Source of the DNA: Nocardioides aurantiacus | Lineage (GTDB): Bacteria > Actinomycetota > Actinomycetes > Propionibacteriales > Nocardioidaceae | Direction: 5' to 3' | Assembly: GCF_003752505.1 (NCBI RefSeq) | Contig: NZ_RKHO01000001.1 | Coordinates: forward strand, 3,410,001-3,474,000 | DNA: 64,000 bases | Shown: piece by piece, positions 1 to 9,026 of the stretch | Layout: each line of letters begins with the position of its first letter | Numbering within the stretch: the stretch's first letter is position 1 | The notes under the pieces: model-generated | What the model was told of the DNA's origin: nothing | What the model saw: only the letters and a program-made list of their open reading frames with translations | The model's database searches: none | Position numbers and translations under genes: made by a program

Positions 1-587
1 CCGAAGTAGGACGTCCCGATCTGCAGCACCAGGTCGCCGCCCTGCTGGTGGTAGGGCGAGAGGCCGCCCTCGCCGGTGTTGTGCAGGCAGCCCGCCTCCT
101 GGGCCCCGCGGTTGAGGGCGGTGATCGCGGGTCCCGACAGCGAGCCGTAGGACATGCCGGAGATGTTGACGACCGAGGCGGGCCGGAAGGCGTGCCGGCG
201 GCCGCGCGGACCGCCCATCACCTTCGCCGAGGGCAGGCCCGCCGAGGCGTGGTCGCGGGGCAGCGAGGTCGGGAAGGTGCGGTGCTTGAGCACGGCGTAC
301 CCGGGCAGGTGCTCGACGTCGTTGTCGGTGCCGAAGCCGGAGTAGTTGTTCTCCTGCTTGGCCGAGGCGTAGACCCAGGCGCGCTGGTCGCGGCTGAACG
401 GCCGCTCCTCGTCGTTGCTCGTGACGATGTACTGGCGCAGCTCGGGCCCGACGCGTTCCAGCAGGTAGCGGGCGTGGGCCACGACCGGGAAGTTGCGCAG
501 CAGGGCGTGACGGGTCTGGGTGAGGTCGCGAGCGGCGACGGCGCCCAGGGCCACCCCGGCTCCCCCGAGCAGGTGCGAGAGCTTCAT
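1..587 (-). CDS. FMN-binding glutamate synthase-like protein, N-terminal part
   Basis: The first 195 residues of a protein whose C-terminal part lies beyond the window start. The frame opens at an ATG (587-585) with a short hydrophobic N-terminus that may be a membrane anchor. It then carries the glutamate-synthase FMN-domain signature: NISGMSYGSLSGPAITAL followed by a glycine-rich GEGGLSPYHQQGGDLVLQIG stretch that binds the flavin phosphate in GltB-type domains. Full-length relatives are stand-alone FMN proteins of about 500 residues that lack the glutaminase domain of GltB. Their substrate is not established, so a role in glutamate synthesis should not be assumed. It is divergent from the hydrolase gene starting at 635. 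Confidence 0.85.
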   Translation of the reverse strand, partial: MKLSHLLGGAGVALGAVAARDLTQTRHALLRNFPVVAHARYLLERVGPELRQYIVTSNDEERPFSRDQRAWVYASAKQENNYSGFGTDNDVEHLPGYAVLKHRTFPTSLPRDHASAGLPSAKVMGGPRGRRHAFRPASVVNISGMSYGSLSGPAITALNRGAQEAGCLHNTGEGGLSPYHQQGGDLVLQIGTSYF

Positions 588-634
588 GGACCATGCCTAC
601 ACCCCGGAGGCCGCCACGTCGGTACTCTCCGGTA

Positions 635-1906
635 ATGGATCTGATCCCCAAGCCGGACCAGGTCGCGTCCGCGGCCAGCAACGTCGCGCACAAGCTGCTG
701 TACGGCGGGCTGGCCGACCTCCGCCCGATGCCCCGCACGCTGATCGACGACGGCCCGCTGCGCGAGGTCTACCACTACCGGCCCCACAAGACCACGCGCG
801 AGACCGGCGACCCGGTGCTGCTCGTGACCCCGCTGGCCGCGCCCGCGATCTGCTTCGACCTGCGCCGCGGCTGCTCCCTGGTGGAGCACCTCGTCCAGCA
901 GGGCCGCCCGACCTACCTCGTGGAGTACGGCCAGATCTCGTTCAAGAACCGCGGCCTGGGGATCGAGCACTGGGTCGAGGAGGTCATCCCCGAGGCGGTC
1001 AAGGCGGTCTCCGAGCACGCCGGCGGCCGCCCGGTCCACCTCGTGGGCTGGAGCCTCGGCGGCATCTTCGCCACCCTCGTCGCCGCCGACCGGCCCGACC
1101 TGCCGATCGCCTCGCTGACCGTGCTCGGCTCGCCCTTCGACGTCGAGAAGGTGCCGCTCGTGGCGCCGCTGCGCCCGATCCTCAGGCTCACCGACGGCGG
1201 CGTCGTGACCCAGCTCTACCGGCTGCTCGGCGGTGCGCCGCGCCCGCTCGTGCGTCGGGCCTTCCAGCTGTCCTCGGGCACCAAGCTGATCACCAAGCCG
1301 CTGGCCACCCTGCAGCACCTCGACGACACCGAGTGGCTGGCGCAGATCGAGGCGGTGGACCGCTTCACCCGCAACATGATCGCCTACCCCGGCCGCAGCT
1401 TCGGGCAGCTCTACCACCGGATGCTCAAGGACAACCAGCTGCTCACCGGCAAGGTCGAGGTCTCCGGCCGCGACGTCGACGTAGCCGACGTGACCGCCCC
1501 CGTGCTCGTCTTCGCCGGCAACACCGACGGCATCGCGCCGATCAACGCGGTGCGTGCCCTGGTCGGCCTGCTGACCAAGGCCCACGAGGTGCGCTTCGAG
1601 ATCGTGCCCGGCGGCCACCTCGGCATGCTCACCGGCCGCGCCGCACGCACCACCACCTGGGTGGTCCTCGACGAGTGGCTCGAGCAGTACTCCACCCCCG
1701 ACGACCGCGCCACCCGGTCCAAGGCCCGCGCGAGGCGCAAGCCCCGCAAGCGGGTCGCCACCGCGGGGTCGGCCGAGCCCGGCACCGGCGCCCCGGCGGC
1801 GGAGCGGCGTACGGACCCGGTCGCCCCCGACCGGTCCGCGATCGGCTCCAACCCCGACCGCCGGTTCGCCTCGGCCTCCTCGCGCAACCTGGGTCGCAAG
1901 CCCTGA
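635..1906 (+). CDS. PhaC-like alpha/beta-fold hydrolase
   Basis: A 423-residue cytoplasmic alpha/beta hydrolase resembling polyhydroxyalkanoate synthase and acyl-CoA-handling hydrolases. The nucleophile elbow GWSLGGIF has Ser where true PHA synthases have Cys, so it is more probably an esterase or thioesterase than a polymerase. Acid and histidine regions look intact (FAGNTDGIAP and PGGHLGMLTG). The last 75 residues are basic, Arg/Lys/Pro-rich and probably disordered. I prefer the ATG at 635 over one at 593 because TACTCT (623-628) ends six bases before it, a leaderless arrangement seen throughout the window. The SGNH hydrolase begins 8 bases after its stop and may be co-transcribed. Confidence 0.8.
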   Translation: MDLIPKPDQVASAASNVAHKLLYGGLADLRPMPRTLIDDGPLREVYHYRPHKTTRETGDPVLLVTPLAAPAICFDLRRGCSLVEHLVQQGRPTYLVEYGQISFKNRGLGIEHWVEEVIPEAVKAVSEHAGGRPVHLVGWSLGGIFATLVAADRPDLPIASLTVLGSPFDVEKVPLVAPLRPILRLTDGGVVTQLYRLLGGAPRPLVRRAFQLSSGTKLITKPLATLQHLDDTEWLAQIEAVDRFTRNMIAYPGRSFGQLYHRMLKDNQLLTGKVEVSGRDVDVADVTAPVLVFAGNTDGIAPINAVRALVGLLTKAHEVRFEIVPGGHLGMLTGRAARTTTWVVLDEWLEQYSTPDDRATRSKARARRKPRKRVATAGSAEPGTGAPAAERRTDPVAPDRSAIGSNPDRRFASASSRNLGRKP

Positions 1907-1914
1907 CCAGCCGG

Positions 1915-2775
1915 GTGACGGCACGGCGCCTGGTCGCCGCGGTGCTGACGGTGCTGGTGCTGCTGTCGCTGGGCAGCCTGGGGTCGGCCGACGAGCCCGA
2001 GCCGACGTACACCCGCTACGTCTCGCTGGGCGACTCCTTCACCGCGGCTCCCTACGTGCCGGTCAACGACATCGCCTACGGGTGCTTCCGCTCGAGCAAC
2101 AACTACCCCTCGCGGCTGGCCCGGTCGCTGGGGGTGCGCGAGCACGTCGACCGCTCCTGCAGCGGAGCCCGCACCCTCGACCTCGTCGGCAGCCAGCGCA
2201 CCGCCCGCGGCTCCCGCGTGCCGCCCCAGATGGAGGCGCTGACGCCGGAGACCGACCTCGTCACGATCGGGATCGGCGCCAACAACTACCGGCTCTACGC
2301 CCGGCTGGCGACGGTCTGCCGCCGGCTGACCACCGTGTGCCCGCTCGACGACCAGCGCGCGCTCTTCGCCCGCATCCTCGACCGGCTGCGCCCCGCCCTG
2401 GTGTCCACCATCGGCGAGGTGGAGCGGCGCGCGCCCCGGGCGCGGGTGGTGCTCGTGGGCTACCCCCGGCTGCTCCCGGCCCGGGGCGACTGCCGCCGGC
2501 TGCCGCGGATGCGCCCCCAGGACCGCGCCACCTTCCGCGACGTCAACAAGCGGCTGGTCGAGGAGATGGCGGCCGCGGCCGAGCAGACCGGGATCGAGTA
2601 CGCCGACTTCTACACCGCCTCGCAGGGCCACGACATCTGCTCGCGCAGCCCGTGGATCCAGGGCCGCGTCGGCGACGGTCGCGTCGCCGCCGCCCTGCAC
2701 CCGCTGCGCGCCGGCCAGGACGCGCTCGCCGACCTGCTCGAGGAACGGCTCCGGCGCCCGCCGCCACGGTCCTGA
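1915..2775 (+). CDS. Secreted SGNH/GDSL-family esterase
   Basis: A 286-residue SGNH hydrolase. The GTG start is followed by basic residues and a hydrophobic segment (about residues 6-23), which reads as a signal peptide, so the enzyme is probably exported. The four diagnostic blocks are visible: the nucleophile in SLGDSFTA (Ser about 41), a conserved glycine before the asparagine in GIGANNY, and a terminal histidine in LHPLRAGQDA. Multiple Cys residues (CFRSS, SCSG, CRRL, CPLD, DCRR, DIC) suggest disulfides, as in Streptomyces SEST-type enzymes. The substrate is probably an ester of a lipid or polysaccharide and cannot be fixed from sequence. It lies 8 bases downstream of the PhaC-like gene. 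Confidence 0.85.
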   Translation: MTARRLVAAVLTVLVLLSLGSLGSADEPEPTYTRYVSLGDSFTAAPYVPVNDIAYGCFRSSNNYPSRLARSLGVREHVDRSCSGARTLDLVGSQRTARGSRVPPQMEALTPETDLVTIGIGANNYRLYARLATVCRRLTTVCPLDDQRALFARILDRLRPALVSTIGEVERRAPRARVVLVGYPRLLPARGDCRRLPRMRPQDRATFRDVNKRLVEEMAAAAEQTGIEYADFYTASQGHDICSRSPWIQGRVGDGRVAAALHPLRAGQDALADLLEERLRRPPPRS

Positions 2776-2791
2776 GGGGTCGCGACAGGCT

Positions 2792-3532
2792 CTAGGGCGA
2801 CGGCCGGGCGGCGAGCTCCTCGCGCAGCCGGCGTACCTCCTCGCGCAGCGCCTGCACGTCGGTGGCCGTGGCCGGCGCGGTGCCCTGCTCGAGGTCCTCC
2901 TGCTCACCGAGGTCCTCCACCCGCTCCACCAGCCACGAGGCGATGCCGGCGGTCACGGTGCCCAGCACGCCGATGCCGGCGAGCATCAGCAGGCCCGCCA
3001 CCACCCGGCCGGTGACGGTCACGGGATACATGTCGCCGTAGCCGACGGTCGTGATCGTCTCCACCGACCACCACAGCGCGTCGCCGTAGGTCTGGATCGG
3101 CCCCGAGGAGCCGCGCTCGGCGTCGAGGACGGCCAGCGACCCGGTGAACACGATCAGGGTCACCGAGGCTCCGACGTAGAGCCCGACGCGACCGCGCAGC
3201 GACCCGCGCCCGACCCGGTCCAGCAACGTCAGCAGCGAGAGCAGGCGCAGCAGCCGCAGCGGCCGGAACACCGGCAGCAGGGCGGCGGCGAGGTCGAGCG
3301 GGTGGTCGCGCAGGAAGCGCCACCGGTCGCGTGCGAGCAGCAGCCGCACCACGAACTCGCCGGTCAGCACGACCCAGGTCAGGGTGACGACCGTCGCCAG
3401 GGTGCGGCGCAGGGCGAGCGGGAGGGTCGGGTCGAGGATCGGCCAGGCGTACGCCGCCACGAAGAGCAGCGAGACCACCACGAGGGGCCACTGGACCCGC
3501 CGGTCCCACCCCTCCTCGGACGGACGTCGCAT
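2792..3532 (-). CDS. Voltage-gated-type potassium channel
   Basis: A 246-residue ion channel subunit with six hydrophobic segments. The S4 region (FRPLRLLRLLSLLTLLDR) has regularly spaced arginines like a voltage sensor. The pore loop carries the K+ selectivity filter TTVGYGDMYP, followed by S6. The C-terminus (LREEVRRLREEL) looks like a short coiled coil that could hold the tetramer together. The length fits compact bacterial Kv channels, and no RCK domain is present. On the minus strand AACACT ends six bases before the ATG, consistent with a leaderless mRNA. It is divergent from the transporter at 3573, and its stop lies 17 bases from the convergent SGNH gene. Confidence 0.9.
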   Translation of the reverse strand: MRRPSEEGWDRRVQWPLVVVSLLFVAAYAWPILDPTLPLALRRTLATVVTLTWVVLTGEFVVRLLLARDRWRFLRDHPLDLAAALLPVFRPLRLLRLLSLLTLLDRVGRGSLRGRVGLYVGASVTLIVFTGSLAVLDAERGSSGPIQTYGDALWWSVETITTVGYGDMYPVTVTGRVVAGLLMLAGIGVLGTVTAGIASWLVERVEDLGEQEDLEQGTAPATATDVQALREEVRRLREELAARPSP

Positions 3533-3572
3533 GCACGCAGTGTTCCACTGTCGCGTCCACTAGGTTGCCGCC

Positions 3573-4904
3573 ATGCCGACCGACGTGCTGTCGACCCGCA
3601 CCCGCGTCGGCTACGGCCTCGGGTCGGTGGCCACCGGCACGTTCGGCACCGTCCCCGGGCTGGTGCTGCTGCCCTACCTCACCGACACCCTCGGGATCGC
3701 GGCGGCGGTGGCCGGGCTGATCGTGTTCCTGCCCAAGGCCTGGGACGTCGTGCTCAACCCGGTCGCGGGCCGGGTCACCGACCGCACCGACGACCCGCGC
3801 GGACCGCGCCGGCCGTGGCTGCTGCGGGCCGGGCTCGCCCTGGCGGTGACGTTCGCGCTGGTCTTCGCCGGGCCCGACCTGGGCTCGCGGGCCTTCGACG
3901 CCGCGTGGGTGCTGGTGACGTTCGTGGCCTGCGCGACGGCGTACGCCTTCTTCCAGGTGCCCTACGTCGCGATGCCGGCGGAGATGACGTCGTCCTACGA
4001 CGAGCGCACCCGGTTGATGACCTGGCGGGTGGCGATCCTCGCGCTCGCCATCATGGTGAGCGGGGCCTCGGCGCCCGCCGTGCGCGACGCCTTCGAGGGC
4101 CGCACCGGCTACCGCGTCATGGGGCTCGTGGTCGCGGCGCTGCTGGTCCTCGGCGTCGTCGGCGCCTACCTCGGCACACGCGGCGCCCCGGTCGGCACCG
4201 TGGCCCCCGGGACGGGCAGCCTGCGCGACCAGCTGCGCGTGGTCGCGGCGGCACGCGACTTCCGGCTGCTGCTGGCCACCTTCGTGGTGCAGGCGCTGGC
4301 CGTGGGCGCGATGCTCGCAGGGGTCGCCTACGTCTCGCGCTGGGTGCTGGTCGACCGCTCGGCCGCGACGCTGCTGTTCGTGTGCTTCGTCGGCCCCGCG
4401 CTGCTGCTGACGCCGGTGTGGAGCGCGGTCGGCCGCCGCGTGGGCAAGCGCCGCGGCTACGTCGCCGCCTCGCTCGTGCTCGTGGTGGCGGCGCTGCTGC
4501 TCACCACCGCCGGGCACGTCCCCGTCGCCCTGGTGTACGCCGCGACGGCGCTGGTCGGCGTCGGCTACGCCGGGATCCAGGTGTTCCCGCTGGCGATGCT
4601 GCCCGACGCCGTGGCCGTCGACGCCGTCCGCACCGGCGAGAACCGCGCCGGTGTCTACACCGGCGTCTGGACCGCCGGGGAGACCCTCGGGCTGGCCCTG
4701 GGGCCCGCGCTGTACGCCGCCCTGCTCGCCCTCGGCGGCTACGTCTCCACCGACCAGCCGGCCGACTGGATGACGCAGACCCAGCCCGGGTCGGCGGTGC
4801 TCGCGATCACGCTCGGCTTCTCGGTGGTCCCGGCGGCGCTGGTGCTGCTCAGCCTGCTCCCGCTGCGGGGCTACTCCCTCGACGCCACGGAGGTGGAACG
4901 GTGA
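3573..4904 (+). CDS. GPH-family (MelB-like) MFS transporter
   Basis: A 443-residue polytopic membrane protein with about 12 hydrophobic helices. It shows the pattern of the glycoside-pentoside-hexuronide:cation symporters: VGYGLGSVATGTFGTV at the N-terminus, then KAWDVVLNPVAGRVTDRT and a GPRRPWLL loop. The substrate is unknown. TAGGTT (3561-3566) ends six bases before the ATG. Its last four bases overlap the start of the PLP-dependent lyase, so the two are translationally coupled and probably act on the same compound. That would be unusual for GPH proteins, which normally carry sugars, so the substrate may be an amino or amino-alcohol derivative. Confidence 0.8.
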   Translation: MPTDVLSTRTRVGYGLGSVATGTFGTVPGLVLLPYLTDTLGIAAAVAGLIVFLPKAWDVVLNPVAGRVTDRTDDPRGPRRPWLLRAGLALAVTFALVFAGPDLGSRAFDAAWVLVTFVACATAYAFFQVPYVAMPAEMTSSYDERTRLMTWRVAILALAIMVSGASAPAVRDAFEGRTGYRVMGLVVAALLVLGVVGAYLGTRGAPVGTVAPGTGSLRDQLRVVAAARDFRLLLATFVVQALAVGAMLAGVAYVSRWVLVDRSAATLLFVCFVGPALLLTPVWSAVGRRVGKRRGYVAASLVLVVAALLLTTAGHVPVALVYAATALVGVGYAGIQVFPLAMLPDAVAVDAVRTGENRAGVYTGVWTAGETLGLALGPALYAALLALGGYVSTDQPADWMTQTQPGSAVLAITLGFSVVPAALVLLSLLPLRGYSLDATEVER

Positions 4905-6400
4905 CCCACGACCGCAACAACCACGACGACCACGCCGCCGAGCAGGACGGCCCCGGCGACGTGCTCGCCCGGCTCCGCGCGATGCAGGCGGGCGACGTGC
5001 CGGTGACCGGCGGCCGCACCCTGGCCTACGTCTACGACTCCGGGCTGGAGGAGGTCGACCGGGTCGGGCGCGAGGCCGTCGCGGCGTACGCCGGCTCCAA
5101 CGGGCTCGACCCGACCGCGTTCCCCAGCCTGCTGGCGATGGAGAACGAGCTGGTCGGCTTCACCTGCGACCTCCTGGACGCACCGGAGGGCACGGTCGGC
5201 ACCGTCACCTCCGGCGGCACCGAGTCGGTGCTGCTCGCCGTGCAGGGCGCCCGCGACTCCCGGCCCGACGTCGACCGGCCGCGGATGGTGCTGCCCTCGA
5301 CGGCCCACCCGGCCTTCCACAAGGCGGCGCACTACTTCGGCGTCGAGGTGGTCACGGTCGCCGTCGGGGCGGACTTCCGGGCCCGGCCCGCGGCCACGGC
5401 CGCCGCGATCGACGACCGCACCGTGCTCGTGGTGGCCAGCGCCCCGTCGTACGCCCACGGCGTGGTGGACCCCGTCGGGCGGATCGCTGCGGCCGCGGCG
5501 GCCCGCGGGGTGCGCTGCCACGTCGACGCCTGCATCGGTGGCTGGGTGCTGCCGTACGCCGCCCGGCTGGGCCGCGACGTGCCACCGTGGACCTTCGCGG
5601 TGCCCGGCGTCACCAGCATCTCGGTCGACCTGCACAAGTACGCCTACGCACCCAAGGGCACCTCGGTGCTGCTGCACCGCGACGCGGCGCTGCGCCGGCC
5701 GCAGTACTTCACCTCGGCCCGCTGGCCGGGCTACACGATGCTCAACTCCACGATGCAGTCCACCCGCTCGGGCGGTCCGCTCGCCGGGGCGTGGGCGGTG
5801 GTGCGGCAGGTCGGCGACGCGGGCTACCTGGACCTGACGCGCACCCTGCTCGGGGCGGTCGACCGACTGGCGGAGGGCATCGGCGCGATCGAGGGGCTGC
5901 ACGTCGTGGCCTCCCCCGACGCCTCCCTGGTGGCGCTCGGCACCGACGGCAGCTGCGACGTGTTCACGCTGACCGACGCGATGACCCGGGCGGGGTGGCT
6001 GGTGCAGCCGCAGCTGTCCTACGACGCGATGCCGCCGACGCTCCACCTGTCCCCCAGCGCCGCCACGGCGCCCCACGTGGAGGAGCTCCTGACCGACCTC
6101 GCCGACGCGGTCCTCGCAGCACGGCGTGCCGGGGCGGTGGCGGTCGACCCCGGGGTCGCCGACCTGGTCCGCGCCCTGGACCCCGCGGCGCTGAGCGACG
6201 ACGACTTCGACGGGCTGCTCGCCGCGGCCGGGATGGACGCCGCCGCCGGTGGCGACCTGCCGGAGTCGATGGCCGAGGTCAACGCGCTGCTCGACCTCGC
6301 CTCGCCCGCCCTGCGCGAGGCGCTGCTCGGCCGGTTCCTGGAGCGCCTGCAGCAGCCGGTGCGGGCGGTCGCGAGCACACCCGTGCACCCGCCGCGTTAG
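4901..6400 (+). CDS. PLP-dependent decarboxylase/lyase (sphingosine-phosphate-lyase-like)
   Basis: A 499-residue fold-type I PLP enzyme of the group II decarboxylase / sphingosine-1-phosphate lyase group. Visible elements are the phosphate-binding TSGGTESVLLAVQGARD, the conserved HVDACIGGW with the Asp that contacts the pyridine nitrogen, and the Schiff-base lysine in SVDLHKYAYAPKGTSVLL. A helical tail of roughly 85 residues follows the catalytic domain. The GTG start overlaps the transporter stop (GTGA). Possible reactions are decarboxylation of an amino acid or retro-aldol cleavage of a phosphorylated amino alcohol. The LHKYAYAPKG context favours the latter group, but this is inference. Confidence 0.8.
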   Translation: MTHDRNNHDDHAAEQDGPGDVLARLRAMQAGDVPVTGGRTLAYVYDSGLEEVDRVGREAVAAYAGSNGLDPTAFPSLLAMENELVGFTCDLLDAPEGTVGTVTSGGTESVLLAVQGARDSRPDVDRPRMVLPSTAHPAFHKAAHYFGVEVVTVAVGADFRARPAATAAAIDDRTVLVVASAPSYAHGVVDPVGRIAAAAAARGVRCHVDACIGGWVLPYAARLGRDVPPWTFAVPGVTSISVDLHKYAYAPKGTSVLLHRDAALRRPQYFTSARWPGYTMLNSTMQSTRSGGPLAGAWAVVRQVGDAGYLDLTRTLLGAVDRLAEGIGAIEGLHVVASPDASLVALGTDGSCDVFTLTDAMTRAGWLVQPQLSYDAMPPTLHLSPSAATAPHVEELLTDLADAVLAARRAGAVAVDPGVADLVRALDPAALSDDDFDGLLAAAGMDAAAGGDLPESMAEVNALLDLASPALREALLGRFLERLQQPVRAVASTPVHPPR

Positions 6401-6468
6401 GGAGCGTGCGCGGGGGGTACGAGCCCGGTCGTCAAGCAGGATCCCCGCACTCCGAGAGGTGACACCCC

Positions 6469-7302
6469 GTGCCCGACGTGACCGCCAACGGCATCTCCCT
6501 GCACGTCGAGGACACCGGGGGTGACGGGCGCCCGGTCGTCCTCATCCACGGCTGGCCCCTCAGCGGCGCCTCCTGGTCCGAGCAGGTGCCCGCCCTCACC
6601 GCGGCCGGCCACCGCGTCATCACCTACGACCGCCGTGGCTTCGGCGACTCCGACAAGCCCGGCTCGGGCTACGACTACGACACCTTCGCCGCCGACCTCG
6701 CCGGGCTCCTGGAGGAGCTCGACCTGCGCGACGTGGCCCTCGTCGGCTTCTCGATGGGCGGTGGCGAGATCGCCCGCTACATCGGCACCCACGGCCAGGA
6801 CCGGGTGCGCGCCGCGGTGTTCGCCGCCGCCGTCCCGCCCTACCTGCTCAAGACCGACGACAACCCCGAGGGCGGCCTGGGCCAGGACGACGTCGAGGGC
6901 ATGCAGCAGGGCGCCCGCGACGACCGCGAGGGCTTCCTCGACGGCTTCACGACCGCCTTCTTCTCGGCCGGCGGCGAGCTCAAGGTCACCGAGGAGCAGC
7001 GCCAGGAGGCGCTCGCCCTCGCGGCCCGGGCCGGCGACCAGGGCCTGGTGGAGTGCATCCACGCCTTCGGCACCACCGACTTCCGCGCCGACCTGGAGAA
7101 GGTCACCGTGCCGACGCTGGTCATCCACGGCGACGGCGACGGCACCGTGCCGTTCGAGGTCTCGGGCAAGCGCACCGCCGAGATCGTCAACGGCGCCGAG
7201 CTGGTCGTGGTCCAGGACGGCCCGCACGGTCTGAACGTCAGCCACGCCGAGGAGTTCAACCGGGCGCTGCTGGCCTTCCTCGACAGCAGCAGCCCCGGCT
7301 GA
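6469..7302 (+). CDS. Non-heme haloperoxidase-like alpha/beta hydrolase
   Basis: A 277-residue hydrolase with the features of cofactor-free chloroperoxidases and esterases: the oxyanion segment [10 protein letters not shown], the [12 protein letters not shown] motif, the nucleophile elbow [12 protein letters not shown], an acid in [12 protein letters not shown] and the catalytic histidine in [10 protein letters not shown]. It is probably cytoplasmic. In vivo function is more likely hydrolysis of a small ester or lactone than halogenation. The GTG start is preceded by a GAGAGGTG ribosome-binding site about 10 bases upstream, so unlike many neighbours it has a leader. A perfect 9-bp hairpin follows its stop. 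Confidence 0.85.
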   Translation: MPDVTANGISLHVEDTGGDGRPVVLIHGWPLSGASWSEQVPALTAAGHRVITYDRRGFGDSDKPGSGYDYDTFAADLAGLLEELDLRDVALVGFSMGGGEIARYIGTHGQDRVRAAVFAAAVPPYLLKTDDNPEGGLGQDDVEGMQQGARDDREGFLDGFTTAFFSAGGELKVTEEQRQEALALAARAGDQGLVECIHAFGTTDFRADLEKVTVPTLVIHGDGDGTVPFEVSGKRTAEIVNGAELVVVQDGPHGLNVSHAEEFNRALLAFLDSSSPG

Positions 7303-7309
7303 CACCGAC

Positions 7310-7332
7310 CTCGGGCCTCCGCCAGGCCCGAG
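7310..7332 (+). terminator. Hairpin terminator after haloperoxidase-like gene
   Basis: A perfect 9-bp stem (7310-7318 with 7324-7332) and a five-base loop, starting 7 bases after the stop at 7302. No T-tract follows, as is common in very GC-rich actinobacteria. Confidence 0.6.
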
Positions 7333-7333
7333 C

Positions 7334-7386
7334 CGGGGCCGGTGCCCTGAGGAACCCTTGGGAGAGTCCTCAGTGCACCGGCCCCG
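7334..7386. repeat. Long inverted repeat upstream of ung
   Basis: A 12-bp perfect outer stem (7334-7345 with 7375-7386) encloses a second 7-bp stem (7347-7353 with 7367-7373). It abuts the terminator at 7310-7332 and ends 23 bases before the predicted ung -10 hexamer. It could be a second terminator or an operator overlapping the -35 region of ung. Confidence 0.6.
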
Positions 7387-7421
7387 ACCCTTGTCCGGAC
7401 CCGCTCCCTAGGGTGGTCGGC

Positions 7422-8114
7422 ATGAGCGCTCTCGCCGGACTCGTCGACCGCGGACTCGTCGCCGCCGACTGGGCCGAGGCCCTGGCCCCGGTCGACGACC
7501 AGATCGCCCGGATGGGCACGTTCCTGCGCGAGGAGGTCGCCGCCGGGCGGGGCTACCTCCCCGCCGGCGACCACGTGCTCCGGGCGTTCCAGCGGCCGCT
7601 CGCCTCGGTCAAGGTGCTCCTCGTCGGGCAGGACCCCTACCCCACCCCGGGCCACCCGGTGGGCCTGAGCTTCTCGGTCGCCCCCGGGGTGGCGCCGCCC
7701 AAGAGCCTGGTCAACGTCTTCCGCGAGCTCGTCGACGACCTCGGCGTGGCGGCGCCGACGTCGGGCGACCTCACCCCGTGGGCGGACGCCGGGGTGATGC
7801 TGCTCAACCGGTGCCTGACGGTCACGCCCCGCGACGCCAACTCGCACCGGGGTCGGGGCTGGGAACCCGTCACCGACCAGGCGATCCGCGTGCTGGCGCA
7901 GCGGGCGGGGTCCGGCGTACCCCTGGCAGCGATCCTGTGGGGCAGCAACGCCCAGTCGCTCAAGGGCGAGCTGGGCCCGGTTCCCTGGGTGGAGTCGGTG
8001 CACCCCAGCCCGCTGGCGGCGTACAAGGGCTTCTTCGGGTCCAAGCCCTTCAGCCGCGTCAACAGCCTGCTGACGGACCAGGGCGGGGAGCCGGTGGACT
8101 GGCGGCTGCCGTGA
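7422..8114 (+). CDS. ung: Uracil-DNA glycosylase (family 1)
   Basis: A 230-residue family 1 UDG that removes uracil from DNA at the start of base-excision repair. The catalytic water-activating motif [18 protein letters not shown] and the DNA-intercalation loop with the conserved histidine, [18 protein letters not shown], are both intact. So is the uracil-specificity segment ending in LLNRCLTV. Length matches the bacterial family. TAGGGT (7409-7414) ends seven bases before the ATG, so transcription probably begins at or next to the start codon. pdxY follows 60 bases downstream with its own promoter-like element. Confidence 0.96.
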   Translation: MSALAGLVDRGLVAADWAEALAPVDDQIARMGTFLREEVAAGRGYLPAGDHVLRAFQRPLASVKVLLVGQDPYPTPGHPVGLSFSVAPGVAPPKSLVNVFRELVDDLGVAAPTSGDLTPWADAGVMLLNRCLTVTPRDANSHRGRGWEPVTDQAIRVLAQRAGSGVPLAAILWGSNAQSLKGELGPVPWVESVHPSPLAAYKGFFGSKPFSRVNSLLTDQGGEPVDWRLP

Positions 8115-8174
8115 CCGCAGCCCGCAGGTGAGACCTCGCCGGCCAGCCCCACCCCGTGCGCCAGACTGACCCCC

Positions 8175-9026
8175 ATGGAGCTCCTGACCATCCAGTCCTC
8201 GGTCGCCTTCGGGCACGTCGGCAACAGCGCGGCGGTCTTCCCGCTCCAGCGGCTCGGCATCGAGGCGTGGGCGGTCAACACCGTCCACTTCTCCAACCAC
8301 ACCGGGTACGGCGAGTGGCGCGGCCCGCTGCTGTCGGCCGACGACCTGCGGGAGGTCGTCCGAGGCGTCGAGGAGCGGGGTGCGCTCGCCCGGGTCGCGG
8401 CCGTGCTCAGCGGCTACCAGGGCGGCGAGGAGGTCGGCGACGTGGTCCTCGAGACCGTCGCCCGCGCCAAGGCGCTCAACCCCGACGCGGTCTACTGCTG
8501 CGACCCGGTGATGGGCGACGTCGGGCGCGGCATGTTCGTGCGGCCGGGCATCCCCGAGCTGATGCGCGACCGGGTGGTGCCGGCGGCCGACGTGATCACG
8601 CCCAACCACTTCGAGCTCGACTTCCTCGCCGGCACCACCACCCGCACCACCGCCGAGCTGCTGGCCGCGGTCGACGACGTCCGCGACCGGGGACCGCGCA
8701 CCGTGCTGGTGACCAGCGTGCTCACCGAGGAGACGCCCGCGGGCCACGTCGACGTGGTGGCGGTCTCCGACGTCGGCGCGTGGTCGGTGCGCACCCCGCT
8801 GCTCCCGATCAGCCCCAACGGCTGCGGCGACGTCACGGCCGCGGTGTTCCTGGCCCACCTGCTGCGCACCGGCGACGCCGCGACCGCGCTGCAGCGGGTC
8901 ACCTCCACGGTCTTCGGCATCCTGGAGGAGACCATCGCGTCCGGCACCCGCGAGATCCAGCTCGTCGCCGCCCAGGACGTCATCGCCGACCCCCCGACCC
9001 GCTTCGGAGCGACCCGGCTGCGCTGA
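8175..9026 (+). CDS. pdxY: Pyridoxal kinase
   Basis: A 283-residue ribokinase-fold enzyme that phosphorylates pyridoxal to PLP in the vitamin B6 salvage pathway. Family hallmarks include the N-terminal SSVAFGHVGNSAA, the NTVHFSNHTGYG substrate lid, the magnesium-binding YCCDPVMGDVG, the ITPNHFELDFLAG segment and the catalytic NGCGDVTAAVF anion-hole motif with Asp as base. Length is normal. CAGACT (8162-8167) ends seven bases before the ATG, indicating a leaderless transcript. The next gene is separated by 274 bases, so pdxY looks monocistronic. Confidence 0.95.
   Translation: MELLTIQSSVAFGHVGNSAAVFPLQRLGIEAWAVNTVHFSNHTGYGEWRGPLLSADDLREVVRGVEERGALARVAAVLSGYQGGEEVGDVVLETVARAKALNPDAVYCCDPVMGDVGRGMFVRPGIPELMRDRVVPAADVITPNHFELDFLAGTTTRTTAELLAAVDDVRDRGPRTVLVTSVLTEETPAGHVDVVAVSDVGAWSVRTPLLPISPNGCGDVTAAVFLAHLLRTGDAATALQRVTSTVFGILEETIASGTREIQLVAAQDVIADPPTRFGATRLR

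Noticed and set aside
584-1924. Long minus-strand open frame opposite the PhaC-like gene
   Set aside because: It is an antisense shadow caused by high G+C. The plus strand encodes a recognisable hydrolase with its catalytic motifs, and the minus translation is low-complexity.
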